Assembly: GCA_013365325.1 (NCBI GenBank)
Contig: JABVXV010000147.1
Location: 1 to 64,000 of the forward strand
DNA from: Dipetalonema caudispina
Lineage: Eukaryota; Nematoda; Chromadorea; Rhabditida; Onchocercidae
Length of the DNA stretch: 64,000 bases
Direction: 5' to 3'
The position numbers and the translations under genes were made by a program. Positions 28,321 through 41,434 of the stretch are shown in pieces (positions within the stretch are counted from its first letter, which is position 1; each line of letters opens with the position of its first letter). Under the pieces are notes generated by a model. It made no database searches, had not been told where the DNA came from, and saw only the letters and a program-made list of their open reading frames with translations.

Positions 28321-31300
28321 ATGGTGGAAGAAAGGCACTCAATGTCATTTAATCAACAGTGTAACTCCGAAAATCTCTCAATGGAAGTGCAATGTCCGTT
28401 TCAGATTACCTTCCAACGAGTTAAATTCGATGAATTTGTCGATTATTTTTTTAACAAATTTGCTAAATATGGCTATAATTTAGCAATGATAATTTGTTCT
28501 TTTGAAACAATTCAAGATTGACGTGACAAAAACTTTTTTCATTGTAAGTGTAATGGTTCTGATGACATGTTAGTGGTCAGGGCCAAAAATTTTCTTATTC
28601 ATCGTACTTCATGCGTTTACTGAAATATCAGAAAAAAAGAATTGAATTTTATATAAATGAACGACTTCTAAACTAGCCCGAAAGGGACGGAAAAGAAACG
28701 GATGACTCAAATGTCCGATTTCAGGAAAAAAAAAAAAAACGAAATGAGGTAAAGGGAAACGATTGACTTTGCAGATTGACCTGGAAAGCGGTAGACAATG
28801 GCGTTACTCTGAATTACGAATCTGTACAGAGAACTGCGTTCAACGATTGCAGGAAATTGGTGTTGGTCAGGGAACGCGGTGTGCTTTGATCTGTTCAGTA
28901 ACAGCGCAAGCAATTTTTATATATATTGCATGCGCAATGCTAGGTGCGATCGTTGTATCCGTGAATCCTAGCTTGTCATCCGGTGGGTTTTCATCCACTT
29001 CCTGAAATGCTTAATGAAATTTGCCGATCTTTCTATGAGCTGACCATAGCGGAAGGAAGTCTCGTTGAATTCTTATAGTCCGGCAATAATTAAATCCTGT
29101 TCTATCGAATGGGAAGCGTCTTTCCAATTAAATTCGAAATGAGTGTTTCGTCAAGTGCTCTGAAAACTGCGGAAACTCCCAATTTGCTGTTATATAGAAG
29201 TTGAGTGACCCTTCTCGAAAGATCATTAAGTGACCGTTTTCTTCGGCAGTTATGCAGAAACAAATTAAAGTCAATGGTCAAACAGTGGATGATTTATTCT
29301 AGAAACTACTGAATAAACTGATGTTCGTAAATTATTGAGAAACCCAATATATGATGTACAATCATGACTTGATTTGTAAACTTTTGATTCTTGCAACATA
29401 TAATTTGACTTTTCGTCGTCTTCAGAAGAAATGTGGGCACAAATGGAGAAGACCCAAGCAGTGTATTGTTTCACAGAGGAAAATAAAATTTCAAAAGTGG
29501 AAAATGTGAAACGTATTGGAGCTGTTCGCAGTGATGGACGTTCTTTTGTTAGCAATGTTTCATTGTGTTTTCAAAAGACTTAAAAGCTCTCAATTAATAT
29601 TAACTTGGTCTATCTGATCACAAGAGTGATAAATAGTACGACAATTTCGAGTCTGGTAGAATAATATCAGCTCTTTCCTCATAAATCTTGATACCATATG
29701 AAGAAATCCGGTTCTCGACAGTGGACAGATTAAAGTCAATAATTGAACTGCTGGCATAATAGGCCTATTCGGGAAGTTATTAATGTATCCTGTGGTTGTA
29801 CAATCATGTGATACGCGTTGCGCTAAATTAAATGATTGGTATTCCTTACATCAAAAAAAATCCAGTTTGTCGGCCAATGAGGGGAAAAATATAGTTGAGT
29901 TAGCCAATTTAATTTGAAAGATATAATTTTTAACAAGTCTTTTGATGAGAAGTAATCGCTAATCGCAGTCATACAATAACATATGGCTCCATTGTTGTTT
30001 TTTCACAATTGCATCACTGTCTTTTAGTAAAAAAAAAATCACGTTTCGGAAAATATTGATTAAGTTACTTTAGAAGATTGTTCTTTTCAGTCAGTTCGAT
30101 TGTTGGATGAAATCCTTGAGAATGCAAAGTTATCCATAAAGTAAGCACTTCTTGGTTTCAACTATCGTTTCTTCAAAAACTGGATAATTCTCCTATTTCA
30201 TTATTACTACAAGTACCTATGAACCGCATTTGTTGCAGAAAATACCATTTATACCTCCAATTCTTAGTTCAAATAAATTATTGTATTGCAGTCACGAGAG
30301 TTTAGCAGTATTAGGCCAAGCACAAATTAAACTGAAATCGAAGAATAAACGACAACTGCAAGAAGCATTTTGCTCGGTGAGTTTTAATTTCATTGATTTA
30401 TTCACTAGGGAAATCAAAAGTATGATACTAAACTTTAAATCCATTTGGATCTGTTATCCTTTCTTTATCAACACAGCAAAATCCAGGACTTGTCACTAAG
30501 CGAACGTAATGGTCAGGATGAAGAACAGATTAAAAACTCAAAGCCGCGTTCAATTCTGAAATCATCATCCCAGAAAAAAGTCATATTTTCTTTTATTAAT
30601 CCATCAAAATTTCTAAAACCAACTGAAGTATCACATCGTTCCCTGCTTCATAATCTTCAGCAACTAAGCTGTCCTATTTTTGGACCACCATCTGCTGATG
30701 ATAAATGCCTGCTTGGTTTGTTTTTTACAAATTTATAATCGCTTCATATGAAGTTTTGATTCCCTTTTTTAACCCTCAATTAAACTTAATTTTGATCCTA
30801 CTTAATTTCCATTCCGGATTTATGTTCCTTATTTATTGACTGATGCAGTCAGTGGCTTAAAGAGTCGCTTATTATCATAGGAAATTATTAGGTTTCAAAC
30901 CACTCTTTCAAGTCAAAATTGTCAAATTATCTGACAAGCATTAAAGAACTTACAACAGTTATCAGTGAAAATAGTGACAATTTACCAAGTGTATTTGAAT
31001 TTAAAGAAAAGATAATGACTTATGTTTCATATTTCATTAGTTTTCCGGGAAGCAAATCTTTACATCAGATGTATCCTACACTGAAAGCCTTTTTCCAGCG
31101 ACGAATATCCATCACGTCTTTGGGCTTGTGACCGCTTTCTTAGCGTTGAAAAATGGCGCACAATTGATTGTTACATCTAAACAGCATCCTCGTCAAGTTA
31201 TTGATATAATAAAAAAAATGGAAAGTAAGTTTGTTTCATATCTTATTCAACAAAATAATGCAATTTACGAATATCCCAGTAATATTCAGTGTAATGCGTC

Positions 31301-33548
31301 TTTCACTTATTTCCTCCTATCACATATATGTTTTTTTTTATTGTATATAAGAATGATCTCGACTTGTAACTTAGTTTGTCTTCATTTTCAAACAAACAAA
31401 TAAGAAAATGTTTGGAATTCAGATACCAATGGTCTAATTTCTGAAATAAATTCAAGGTAACAACGGCTTATGTCATACCAATTTTCATACATCATTGTTC
31501 AAAAGATATCAGCTTAGAGAAAGATGATATGGAATCACTGAAAAGTATTATTACAAGTGGTGCACCAATTGGTGAGACCACCATGCAATTATGCAAAAAA
31601 CGGTTGAAATTGCAGGATCTCAGACAAGGTTAATTGTCAACATTCATTTCAAAATGAGGGCGTCTTATTATATTTGCCATGATTTACTAACGAACTAGCG
31701 ACAACTGCATCTGCACTTATACAACTATTAGATATTTCTAGCCAAAAAATACAGCAATTAAATTCATGAGCAATCGAAATATTGGTCATAATATTGTCAA
31801 CGATAAAGGTTAATGTGATAAAACGGATGTTTGAAGAGGATGTTTTGAAATCTAGTCAGTTCAAATCCCAAACAATAACCCAAGAAATAGCCAAACATTT
31901 CATAATCTGTAACAAATTCTGAAGCTGTTATTTATTTCTTTCACATTCTCTGAATCTATTTCGGATATAACTAATAGGTAAATTTCACTCAAATATTCAG
32001 CATATTCAATAACAGAAGCTGTGGAATTTGTTCCCTTGCACCCTATGGTCAAGAACGATTAAAAAGTGTTGGTATACCAATGCCTGGATTACGTTTTAAG
32101 GTTTGTTTATTCAAAGCAATAAAAAGTCCCCACTAAAAATCTTCCAAATTATTTAAAATACAGATAATGGACTTCGGGATGAATGAAACTTGTATGCCGC
32201 GACAACTTGGCCAAATTCTTATCCAACATTCACCCATACAAACACCAGTGCATAAAAATTCAGAACAAATTGAGGTAGCTTTTGCATCAGGATTCTTCAA
32301 AACAGGTACAATAACTTCCTCCATATTTCAACATTGCTGATAAGCGTGAATTATTTGTTAAATTAATCAAACTTAGGTTGATGTGTTCGATTTACGATCC
32401 TTTTAGATTCATGCAGCATAAATGTTCACTAATGGTGCAATAATGACCAATTTCTACAGGTGATGCCGGTTATTATGACGAATCGGGATATATCTTTGTA
32501 GTAAACAAGATGAAAGACGTTGTCAGATGCAAGGATATATTGGTATGTACATTCTTGTTAATTCCTGAAAAATTTAACTTCAACAACTAACTCATCGTGG
32601 TATGAGAGAAGTAACAATCGACAAGCGATACAATGTAGAATTGACATATGAAACACGTTAAGATGAGAGAATACCGAAACTCTTAATGAAAAGAAATAAA
32701 TACTTTACGCTGTTAGGGTACATCAGAATAAATGAAGCATTATTGGGAGACAAAACACTATAAGAGGGCTATAGCTAGTGTTCATACAAGCCTTAATTTA
32801 GTGCATTCATTCTAACCTTACCGAATGATATAGTTAGCTTTAATTAACTGACCAATTAATCGAAGTGACTTTCGTCTGCAGCTTATTTATCTATGGCAAT
32901 TTACAAAAATTCCAATCATTTTCAAAAATAACTACGCATTAACTATGCGAGCAGAAATCTAAAAATAAAGAAATAAAAAAAATTGACTTTGAAAAAGAAT
33001 CAAGTTGTTATTTAGCTATAGCCATCGGAAGTGAAGAGCGCTTTACATGACCATCCAGGTACTGATGATTGTGCCGTTATGGGAAAATGGAAACATCTGT
33101 CTGGAACGGAGATACCAACTGCATTCGTTGTCAAAAATCATCTTCATCAACAGTTAGCACAAAACGAACTGATACGTTATGTGACCAGTAAGTTTTTAGT
33201 ATTCATCACTTTGACAAATTAAACTGTACCATCAAAACGAATAGCTGAATTTCAAGATCTAATCTTAAGATCTAATTTAAGAACCAAATTTGAGTTCAAA
33301 AATTTTATCTATCGAATATTCTTTTCCTTGCTATAGAATCTACCTAATTTCATTTCCAAGATAAAGTGCCAAATTTCGAAAAGCTTCATGGCATTATTCA
33401 TTTCGTTCCTGAAATTCCTCGCGGAGCTTGCGGTAAGATTCTTCGCTCTCAACTGAAACAAATGTGGAATCATGTGGGCGCAACTTATCGCAACGTATCA
33501 AATAATTTGAATGCCAGCAACAAAAAATTATTGACAGCAACGAGATAA
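28321..33548 (+). CDS. acyl-CoA synthetase/AMP-binding-like protein, motif-degenerate, frame-disrupted
   Basis: Exons: 28321-~28488, 28775-28982, 29426-29547, 30091-30140, 30292-30376, 30487-30715, 31099-31232, 31457-31628, 32001-32100, 32164-32305, 32460-32542, 33022-33187, 33361-33548 (about 615 residues). Order follows the ANL adenylating superfamily: N-terminus (KFAKYGYNLAM, then IDLESGRQWRYSEL), HHVFGLVTAF, TSGAPIGE, AYSITE, FKTGDAGYYDESGY and a C-terminal GKILRSQL with the catalytic lysine. Three problems: the ATP-phosphate loop SSGTTGxPKG is replaced by FSFINPSKFLKPTEVSHR; exon 9 is one base short, so YSITEAV and CSLAPYGQE lie in different frames; and no GT donor joins exon 1 to exon 2 in phase. 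It could be a pseudoenzyme, a young pseudogene, or a functional gene with sequence errors. Substrate cannot be told. The start at 28321 is the first ATG; 28381 is an alternative. Confidence 0.78.
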
Positions 33549-35493
33549 TTAAAACACTGAACTTAGCTAATCAACAATTCGTCCGGAGCACAGAAAGCAG
33601 TGAATGTCTCAAAAATAACTCCTGCGCGTAAAATTAATCGCATGCAAAATAACGATAAAAGAAATGTGAAGTGATTTTTTTTTTTTTTTTGATAGGTATT
33701 TCTATCCTTTTTCTTGTAAGAATGAAATCTTTTAAAATGAATTCCTGAACAAAATAGTAAAAAAGCATATAAGAGTGTCTCTCTTATTTCACTAATTCAT
33801 AGATTCTACCTGTGTAATGAGACATGAAAACTACCATCCTTGGCTACTGAACATATGCAAATGGTAGCCTATAGCACTGGAAATACTAGTACTAATTGTT
33901 TTATTATTCTTCTTCCTCTTCCTTGTCTTTCCTATCATATTTTTTGTCGTCCTCCTCTCATGCAACTCTTTTTTATTTATCTTCTTTCCATCTGTTTGTT
34001 ATAACTATATCTCACTATCTTTTAAACTCTGGACGAGATTAAAATCAAGAAATGCGGAATTCTAGACGGTGCTAAAATATTGAGAAAAGTAATAGCAATA
34101 ACAATAACCATTCATTCCACTATGAAAAGCGAGTTCTAGAGGCAATACCCAAAATCTCGACAACAGAACATGAAGAAAATTTAGTTAATTGGGAAAAATT
34201 TGGGAATTCTAAGTAAACATAATTGAAACATCTCTTAACCGTTCCCGATTTAAAGTTAGTCAAGTCTCAATGCAATATATTCAATGAAACTATGACTCCA
34301 CGGTAAGCGTAGTTGCTTTATCTCATGAACTTCTTTTCTCCCACACTTCAAATGCAGTGTTTAAACTCCAAATTCAATATTTATCTTGGTACTCCAATAC
34401 TAAAAGTAATTTAACATTTCAAAATATAAAATATTAACTAAGACAGATAAAAGAATTCAACTGCGAAACATATTACTCGTTAAAATTATTAAACCCGTGA
34501 CTCTAATTACAAAGTGCTAATCAAAATAAAGCGGTAAAATAACACCTTATAAAAATCATGGTTTTCAGCTTTATCCACTTTCTACCCTAGAAAAGACTGA
34601 TATGAAAGATTTTAAAAGTACTGCAAAACTGAAAGTAATCATTTTAAAAAGTCCAATTTACCGGAACATTATCATGGAGTTATCATAAGAAGCATCAATT
34701 GTTGTGATTGAGGTCAGACATATAAAAATGAAAAATCAATATTTTTTAACAATCTAATATGAACGTAAGCATCAAACATGAGTGTATATTACAAACGTAG
34801 CTGTACAAAGCGAGTTAGTAGAAAGGGAACAAACCACACAACCACGAGTTCCCATCGTGCAAAACCATCACTTTGCGACGCATTCCTTTCTACTAATCAC
34901 CATTTTTGACTGAAAACAATTACTGCAAAAGCGTGATTAACAATATTCCGACGCTGTTGCATGTTTCTGAGAAGGCCAGTACGTTACATCAAAGACAAGA
35001 AAAACGGTAAAAGATTGCTACGAAATGTTAAGCGACTGTAAGGTCATCCATCGCTCAGACAGCTGAACCTACAATCAGGACAGAGGGCATAATAAGAATA
35101 AAGGAAACGATAGACAAACACTTCCAAAAAGACTGTGAATTGCACCCTTGAGGGAACATGACTGAATAAGTCATATCAAAAAAACAAACGACCTGTTGCT
35201 CGCCGCAGTTAGTAGTAAATGACCCGACAGTATAGCTGCAGGACTAACAGTTAAAAACAATACTACAAAATCGGTAGGAAAGGAAAAGTTCTAGTTTGTG
35301 AAATCCTCAGTAGGCAATAATTTACCAAGAATAAAGCAAAAGTAAACCGGTAAAAGATCTCATTTTCTTTATTCTTCAATAAAACAATTTCATTCTTAAT
35401 TTTTTTCCGTACTAATTTCTTTCTTTCTCGGGAGGTTCCACAATTCTTGAGAGTTAAATATTACCAAAACAACTATAATAGTGTAAGTAACAG
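33549..35493. other. convergent intergenic region
   Basis: Lies between the 3' ends of the synthetase-like gene (plus) and coel-1 (minus). It holds a T-run near 33675, a pyrimidine-rich stretch (33900-34000) and a less AT-rich patch at about 34800-35260. Within the latter, TTAGTAGAAAGG (34815-34826) is complementary to 34885-34896. No exon chain was recognised. Confidence 0.5.
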
Positions 35494-38400
35494 TCATACC
35501 TGAACACAGATCTTATCACCATCTTCGATATGCAATGCTTGAAGCATTTGACTTGGGAAACGCAACTCATCCGGAAATGGATTGGCACTGTTAATGTAAA
35601 ACAGCCGCATACGTCTTACAGGAATTCTTGTTAACTTTTCAAGCATACGCATTAGACAAGAAACTGTTTGCGTTAAACGTATTTTCAGACTTGCATTGTA
35701 TCTATAAACAAAATAAAATAAATTTTCGTTCTAATAAAGAATACCAGGGAAATAAAAAGGCATCTTCAAAAACTGTTGAAAACCGGTATTGAAGAATAAT
35801 CAAGCAGAAAAATCTTGGTCACCCAGTTTCCTCGCATATCACAGCAATCATAGCATATTTCTTCGGAGTCATATCAACTTTACACAGCTGTTCCACATGT
35901 CCATGTCGCTCAACTAGTCTAGCAAATATTTTCGGCTTAGTTTCACGGACATCATAGTACCTAAAGCAACAAGATATACGGCTGTCACTTTATAATCAGA
36001 TTTACTAAATGACTTATAAAACATTTAGTTCTTCGAAACCGACTTTAGTACTGCTTTGGGAAGTACATCATACTACATCAAAATGTCAAGTGACACACAA
36101 CACCCCAGACATCTACATTATTATCAAAGGGTGTTAAGCATAATAACAATAAACAACGATTAGAGTCTAATGACAACCTATAGAATTTGACCAATTCTAT
36201 GGATGCAGACACGTGTTTATTTGTTTCCAAGTGTTACAAATTCCATCGAAACTGGAAGAAAAACAGAACCTTATGAGGAACCTTTCGGATTGCTCCCTTT
36301 GCTCAGCGGATATAACTGACCCGTTTAGAATCTTCAGTTGCGGAATGCGCCCAACGACCAGATGGAAGTGCTCATCATTTGCATATTTCTCCCACAAAGG
36401 AATGGCGATGATTCGCAAATCTTGTAAAGTATTTATATCCGCTAAACGTTCAATGGAACTCCAGTTATCGATCAGACATTTGTTTAAACTCAATCGACGA
36501 ACACCATTCAAACAATTAAGATCATCTGTCTGAAAAAAAGAAAATATATATATCTATACCAGTGAACCCTAGTTGGCAGTACCGTCACTTGGGAGAAATA
36601 CGAAAAAGAAGCTTCTAAGCAAGCGAACTGAGCTGGCTAAGTAACTTCTAGGGGTTGCACTTTTTCCCTTGTGAATGCTCCGCACAAGGTCTTACTCATT
36701 ACAGATATTTTTAGACATACGGAAAAAAGTCTTTTGCAATAAGAATCACAAGTGTTCTGATATAATGATGAGAAATGAGACTCAGCACATTAATCTTTAC
36801 GAAATGGAGTTTGATAACATTGAAAAAAAAAAATAAAAAAAAAACCTGCAAACACCTACTTTCAATTTACAAAGAGTAGAGCGAATAGGATTTTCACACA
36901 GAGACAATGACGCTAAATTCGGAAAAAACCTCCATAACGAAGTGACTGTTTCCCAGTGCTCAATATCACATTTGCTCACATGCAAAGACTCCAGCGATTT
37001 TGACATGATTTCGTCGCTAACGTCAAAACGATTTTCTAGATTTCTGAAAATGGCATTCCATTACACTCTAAATGTAACTGCGTTATAATCAAGAAAAGAA
37101 TACTATAAAAAAGCACCAGAAATACCGAAAAATTGAAGCAGCAAGGTACCTGTTTTCCGATAGATGTAATTCTTTCAATTTCGGCATTTTATTTAACAAT
37201 TTTCGTACTGTTGACATCGGTAAATTCGTCCCATTTAATATAAACAATTCCAAATTCATGGCAAGAGGAAGGCTTGATACTGTCAAAGATGACTGTAGTG
37301 GATTGTATCCCAAGTTCAATACTTCCAATCTGGGCAAAGAAAAAATTGCTGTGATTTCTTCCCATGATGAGAGCCTGTTCCAAGCCAAATCTACCTAAAT
37401 ATGCAATTGAATAGCACAGAAGATTAGAATCCTAGATAGTATAACTATTGACAAGGAATCCGAGTTGCAACTTACCTCACGAGCATATCTGCAAATTGAC
37501 AGGAATTGAACCTTATCACCGATTCGATCAATGCATTTGTGATTGAGTACAAGCAGCAAAAGGGTGTGTTCACTAGCCAACTTACATGGACTTGTACCTG
37601 TCTAAATTTGGATGAAATCTGCGCGCAAATATTGCATTTCTGGATTTTATATGATGAGTTCAGCAATGCAAAATAAAAGAATTACTGGACTGATAAATTT
37701 AACTAATCAATTTATTAAATTTCTACCTTCATACAATCAATAGTCATCGTAATTAAATAATAAGAATATATTCATTTTGGAATACTAACCATGGACTTCA
37801 GCAGGATGATCGATTCATCGATATCCACATTACACAAGTATTTTTTTTCCAGTTCTCCGACGAGGGACGCCGAGCTGCATCCTTCATTCTAGAAATGGCA
37901 TGAATCATCGAGAATGTAGCATACTTAAATAGTTTAATATATCTTTGTGAAATTAAAGAAGACGAATATTATTGAGTACAATGGACTGTTGACTGAGAAA
38001 GAAAGAGAAAAGTTTCTGTTCAACATAACAAAGACTACAGAACCGTACCATCTTTTAGTGAAACTTGGCTCCTGGTAATTGCAAGGCTGCAGGTCATAGG
38101 TTGTTGCGTTTACGTCATTTGGTAGATGCTCATAAAGTTGGCCATAAGACTGTTCTATTTTATTCATCCGTTGATTAAGCTGTCGGAGATGAGAAATGAA
38201 ATGAGCCAAAAAATTATCTCCCCACTAAATTTCTCAAAAGTTGCTCAGCAAGAAGACGACAGGGGACAGACAGTCTATCCCTCATTTTTGCTCTTTGAAA
38301 TTAACAAGTAGTGAAAAACTGTTGTTGATTTCCTGAGACACCACACAATGGAAATTTTATACAAATTTCTAAAATGAAAATCCCGTCCGTTTTCAAATGT

Positions 38401-38621
38401 TTCCTTCGGAGATCGATGAATGAGATGTACGAAATTCAGTATGTTTCAGTATTAAATTATGTATGTAAACGGAGTCAACAGCAACATGCGACCTCATCAG
38501 AGCTTCCCGCGCTATCCTCATTCGGATCACCGCTGGCAGTATAAGCACTGTTATCAGAATCTTTGTCACTCTGCGCTTGTATCCTTTCCGCGTATTTGTC
38601 ACCAACTTCTTCCTCGAACAT
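35494..38621 (-). CDS. coel-1: tubulin-specific chaperone cofactor E-like protein (TBCEL), 9 exons
   Basis: Predicted exons, transcript order: 38621-38493, 38224-38039 (uncertain), 37888-37790, 37601-37476, 37394-37150, 37043-36860, 36529-36270, 35960-35823, 35701-35494. Phases fit; about 524 residues with exon 2, 462 without (vertebrate TBCEL is about 424). Leucine-rich repeats occupy the middle (VDLAWNRLSSWEEI, LESLHVSKCDIEHW, LSLNKCLIDNWSSI). The cap LKILNGSVISAEQREQSERF and IRYYDVRE match TBCEL closely, and the C-terminus (IPVRRMRLFYI...IEDGDKICVQV) is the ubiquitin-like domain. No CAP-Gly domain is present, which separates it from TBCE. TBCEL proteins destabilise tubulin heterodimers in the cytosol and promote tubulin turnover. 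The acidic N-terminal exon and exon 2 are extra relative to the vertebrate protein and could belong to an isoform or another gene. A strong acceptor lies 19 nt before the ATG. Confidence 0.87.
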
Positions 38622-38639
38622 TTCCTGATCAAGCTAAAA

Positions 38640-38641
38640 TC
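38640..38641 (-). other. probable spliced-leader acceptor for coel-1
   Basis: On the minus strand GTTTGTTTGTTTCAG ends 19 nt upstream of the ATG at 38621, with no upstream in-phase exon found. This fits a trans-splice site. Confidence 0.5.
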
Positions 38642-38986
38642 TGAAACAAACAAACAAGTATCACACACGATTTAATTATTCCCGTGAAACGAATCCTCAC
38701 ACTTCCAATCATTTCTCTCACATCTCACTCCGTTCTTGCAATTCTTATACTGCGATGTAATTGAGTAAAGTGGGAAGGAATAGGTGAAGATAGCTACGTC
38801 CAAAACATGTCAGATGCAGTGCGGAAAACATCGGGAGAATGAAGAAGGTACAAGAGATGACAGAGAAGCAGCTGTCTTTTATAGAGAGTAAGGGTGACAT
38901 ACCTGCGTGAATAGGCCTTTAGGTATGCTAGAAGGAAGTTACCTGATGTCCAGCAAGCTTCCAGTATCTCTCTGTGTACGAATGGT

Positions 38987-39193
38987 ATGGAGGTGCGGAG
39001 TGTAAAAAGTAGCAATATTTGGGGACCTACCCAGGCTTACCCATTCATCCCTCCTGTCTCTTTCCATAATGCCTATACACAATTGGCATTCTTTCACAGC
39101 TTATTACAGCGGTGTCTCCCCTCCCGTCTCCAACCAGAGAGCACTGATGACTTGCAAATGCAAGCTGAAAAGGTCAACATAACACTTGGCTAG
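38987..39193 (+). CDS. candidate short coding exon, unrecognised
   Basis: A 68-codon frame on the plus strand reads MEVRSVKSSNIWGPTQ, then a Pro/His/Leu-rich part and ...QMQAEKVNITLG stop. The patch is clearly less AT-rich than its surroundings and the residue composition is protein-like. CCTACCCAG at about 39026-39034 could act as an internal acceptor, making this the last exon of a gene whose upstream part lies near 38850. No family was recognised. It is divergent from coel-1, so it might also be transcribed promoter-flanking sequence. Confidence 0.27.
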   Translation: MEVRSVKSSNIWGPTQAYPFIPPVSFHNAYTQLAFFHSLLQRCLPSRLQPESTDDLQMQAEKVNITLG

Positions 39194-41434
39194 CAATATT
39201 TGGTTGACATTACAATTGTCATCCACATCTTTCAGTTATTACTTCTTTCAGGATAGCTTTTAATTTTAGATCTTCATCTACTCATTGCATTTACAATAGC
39301 TATCGAGCGAACGATCAAGCCTTGTCTTTTATCGATTGCTGCCTCTTATTTCGATTCCTGAATAATTACACAATCGATTATATCACCTCGGTTAATGAAG
39401 ACCTACTGTTCAGCGTATTTTTCCTAAACATGATTGTAAGAAACAAGTAATTTACTACTGTGACAAGTGGGTTGCCTTCACCGACAGTTTGATACTATTG
39501 AAGGGTGTGATTCACACTCTTGCAAATCTCCAAACGGTGACCTATACATAGCACAAATAAATCTATCAAATTGCCTATATGTTCGATTTATTTATATTAC
39601 TAATGTGTGAGGGGAGGGGAATGGGTGAGTCACTTTGCACACTTTGAAATATTTAATTTAAGCCCTCTGCCTTTGAAATAAAAAAGTTGAGGAAAATTAG
39701 ACCAGCCAGTGATTACTATCGACACTTAGCAGTCATTTTTTTTCTTTTTTTTAACTAATACAAGTGGACCTAATCAGATCACTTTTTTTGCACTACTTTT
39801 TTTACATTATTAGATTATTTTTTATAATTCGTAATATTGAAAAATTTCATAAGGTCATTATATCTGGGCAATCTTGTTCAACCCATTGGTGTTCTTAGGA
39901 CTCCACCAATACTTTCTTTCCCTCTTATACAGCAAGATATGAAACGGGCTATTTCAAATATAACATTCATCTTAAATATATATATAAGGATAGCCTAAAC
40001 CTCAGCCATAGAGATATCATTTCGCATTATCAAGTGCTCTATACACTTAGTTGATTGTAGAACTGCAAATATATCCGAGAGCAAAACGTAAGCGACGAAA
40101 AAAGCAAACGAGAAGTGCAGTTTTCGTATTTCAGTTCGGTAATCAGGTGAGGAACTCTGACATCAACAGCAAAAATAAACAAAGTGTCCAAAACAATGAT
40201 CGACAGAAGTGGCTAAAAAAGTAATTAAAAGATTGATGATTAAACTCATGCATCTGATCATCATCCTTCTCTGGACTGCTAACATTTTGTTATATTTCAT
40301 CTCTCGAAGAAAATATCTCAAAAGCAATCAATGTTACTATTGTTACTAAAGCTCGATGAAAAAGATTCTCAATCATAATTTCCGGATATGAATATCTGAA
40401 GGAACTTCCTCTTCTCCTTGTAATCAAAAACTGTGAAAACATTATATTGAATACAAAAACTGAATACGTGGAACATAGAGGTTCTTTCCAACGTTTTTTC
40501 ATTTCTCACAAATTTTTGAAAAGGCAGCTGCGAATGACAATTACAAGTAGGATCACTTATAAAAACAGGTTTTTTATATTTTCAAAAGATTTACAAAACA
40601 GGAAAATGGTTGATGTTTTCAGTCTAATAAAGAAGTTCGTGCTTTTTTTATTTAAATTATGCAATATAGTTTATTTTTAATCTATAAGTGACCAAAAAAC
40701 ATTCATAATGTTTCTGACTACGATGCATACTCCTTAGCTGTGGAGACTGGAAAGTAAAGCTGCCAGATTTCTGGGTTGAAAAAGGACGAACTGAATCAGC
40801 TCTCAAATGAATGTCACTGCTTATGAATTATTATAAAAGTTTTATTGGACAAACTACCATTATCAAAAAAAAAAAAAGAAAGAAAAGGAAATCACAAATA
40901 AACAACCAGCACTAACTGCCACATAAAATTTTCAAGTTGTAATTTAGTAAATAGGGAGGACAAATTAAGAGATACTCATGGGATCTATTTTGATTTAAAT
41001 GGGCGTTACTCACCACGACTCATCATTATCGAATGATAAGTAGGTATTTTAGTTACATGTAGTCGGCAAAGTGCAAATTTGGAAATTAGATCAGTAGAAC
41101 AACAGCAGATGACTTAAACATCTGTACCACTCTACTTCCTCCATTTTTTTAATCCCCAAATTCTGCCCTGTTTCGAGAGAAGAATACCTTATGATTGAGT
41201 ATAATATTTACCATATGAACTAAAGTAAACAAATTTAAGCCGTAATCAGGGAATTTCATTACCAATACGCAATGGTTTGGGTAAGCAGTGGTTGGAGAAG
41301 CCAAGGAAGATTAACCTAACCTTATAGCTGACCCAAAATTCAAAGAATTTAAAGGTCAGGATTGAAATATCATCCACATAGTGACAGAAACGTAACATAA
41401 AACTCCGAATGGGACCAGAAAATAGAGAAAACAT
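39194..41434. other. intergenic sequence, nothing recognised
   Basis: AT-rich sequence with T-runs (39737-39810), a short TA run near 39976 and an A-run near 40866. Open frames here (for example 40447-40680) have intron-like composition, and no splice-linked coding chain was found. Confidence 0.45.

Noticed and set aside
28094..28483. 129-codon plus-strand frame
   Set aside because: It overlaps the synthetase-like first exon in a different frame and has no protein-like pattern; the family match is in the other frame.
31225..31234. Strong GTAAGT donor at 31225 in the synthetase-like gene
   Set aside because: It leaves the wrong phase for the next exon. The weaker donor at 31233 restores IKKMESKF-VTTAYV continuity.
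31851..31875. AGTTCAAATCCC resembling a tRNA B box
   Set aside because: No matching A box, acceptor stem or anticodon arm could be folded around it, and it lies in an intron.
36213..36533. Plus-strand frame of 106 codons
   Set aside because: It is the antisense shadow of a coel-1 leucine-rich repeat exon.
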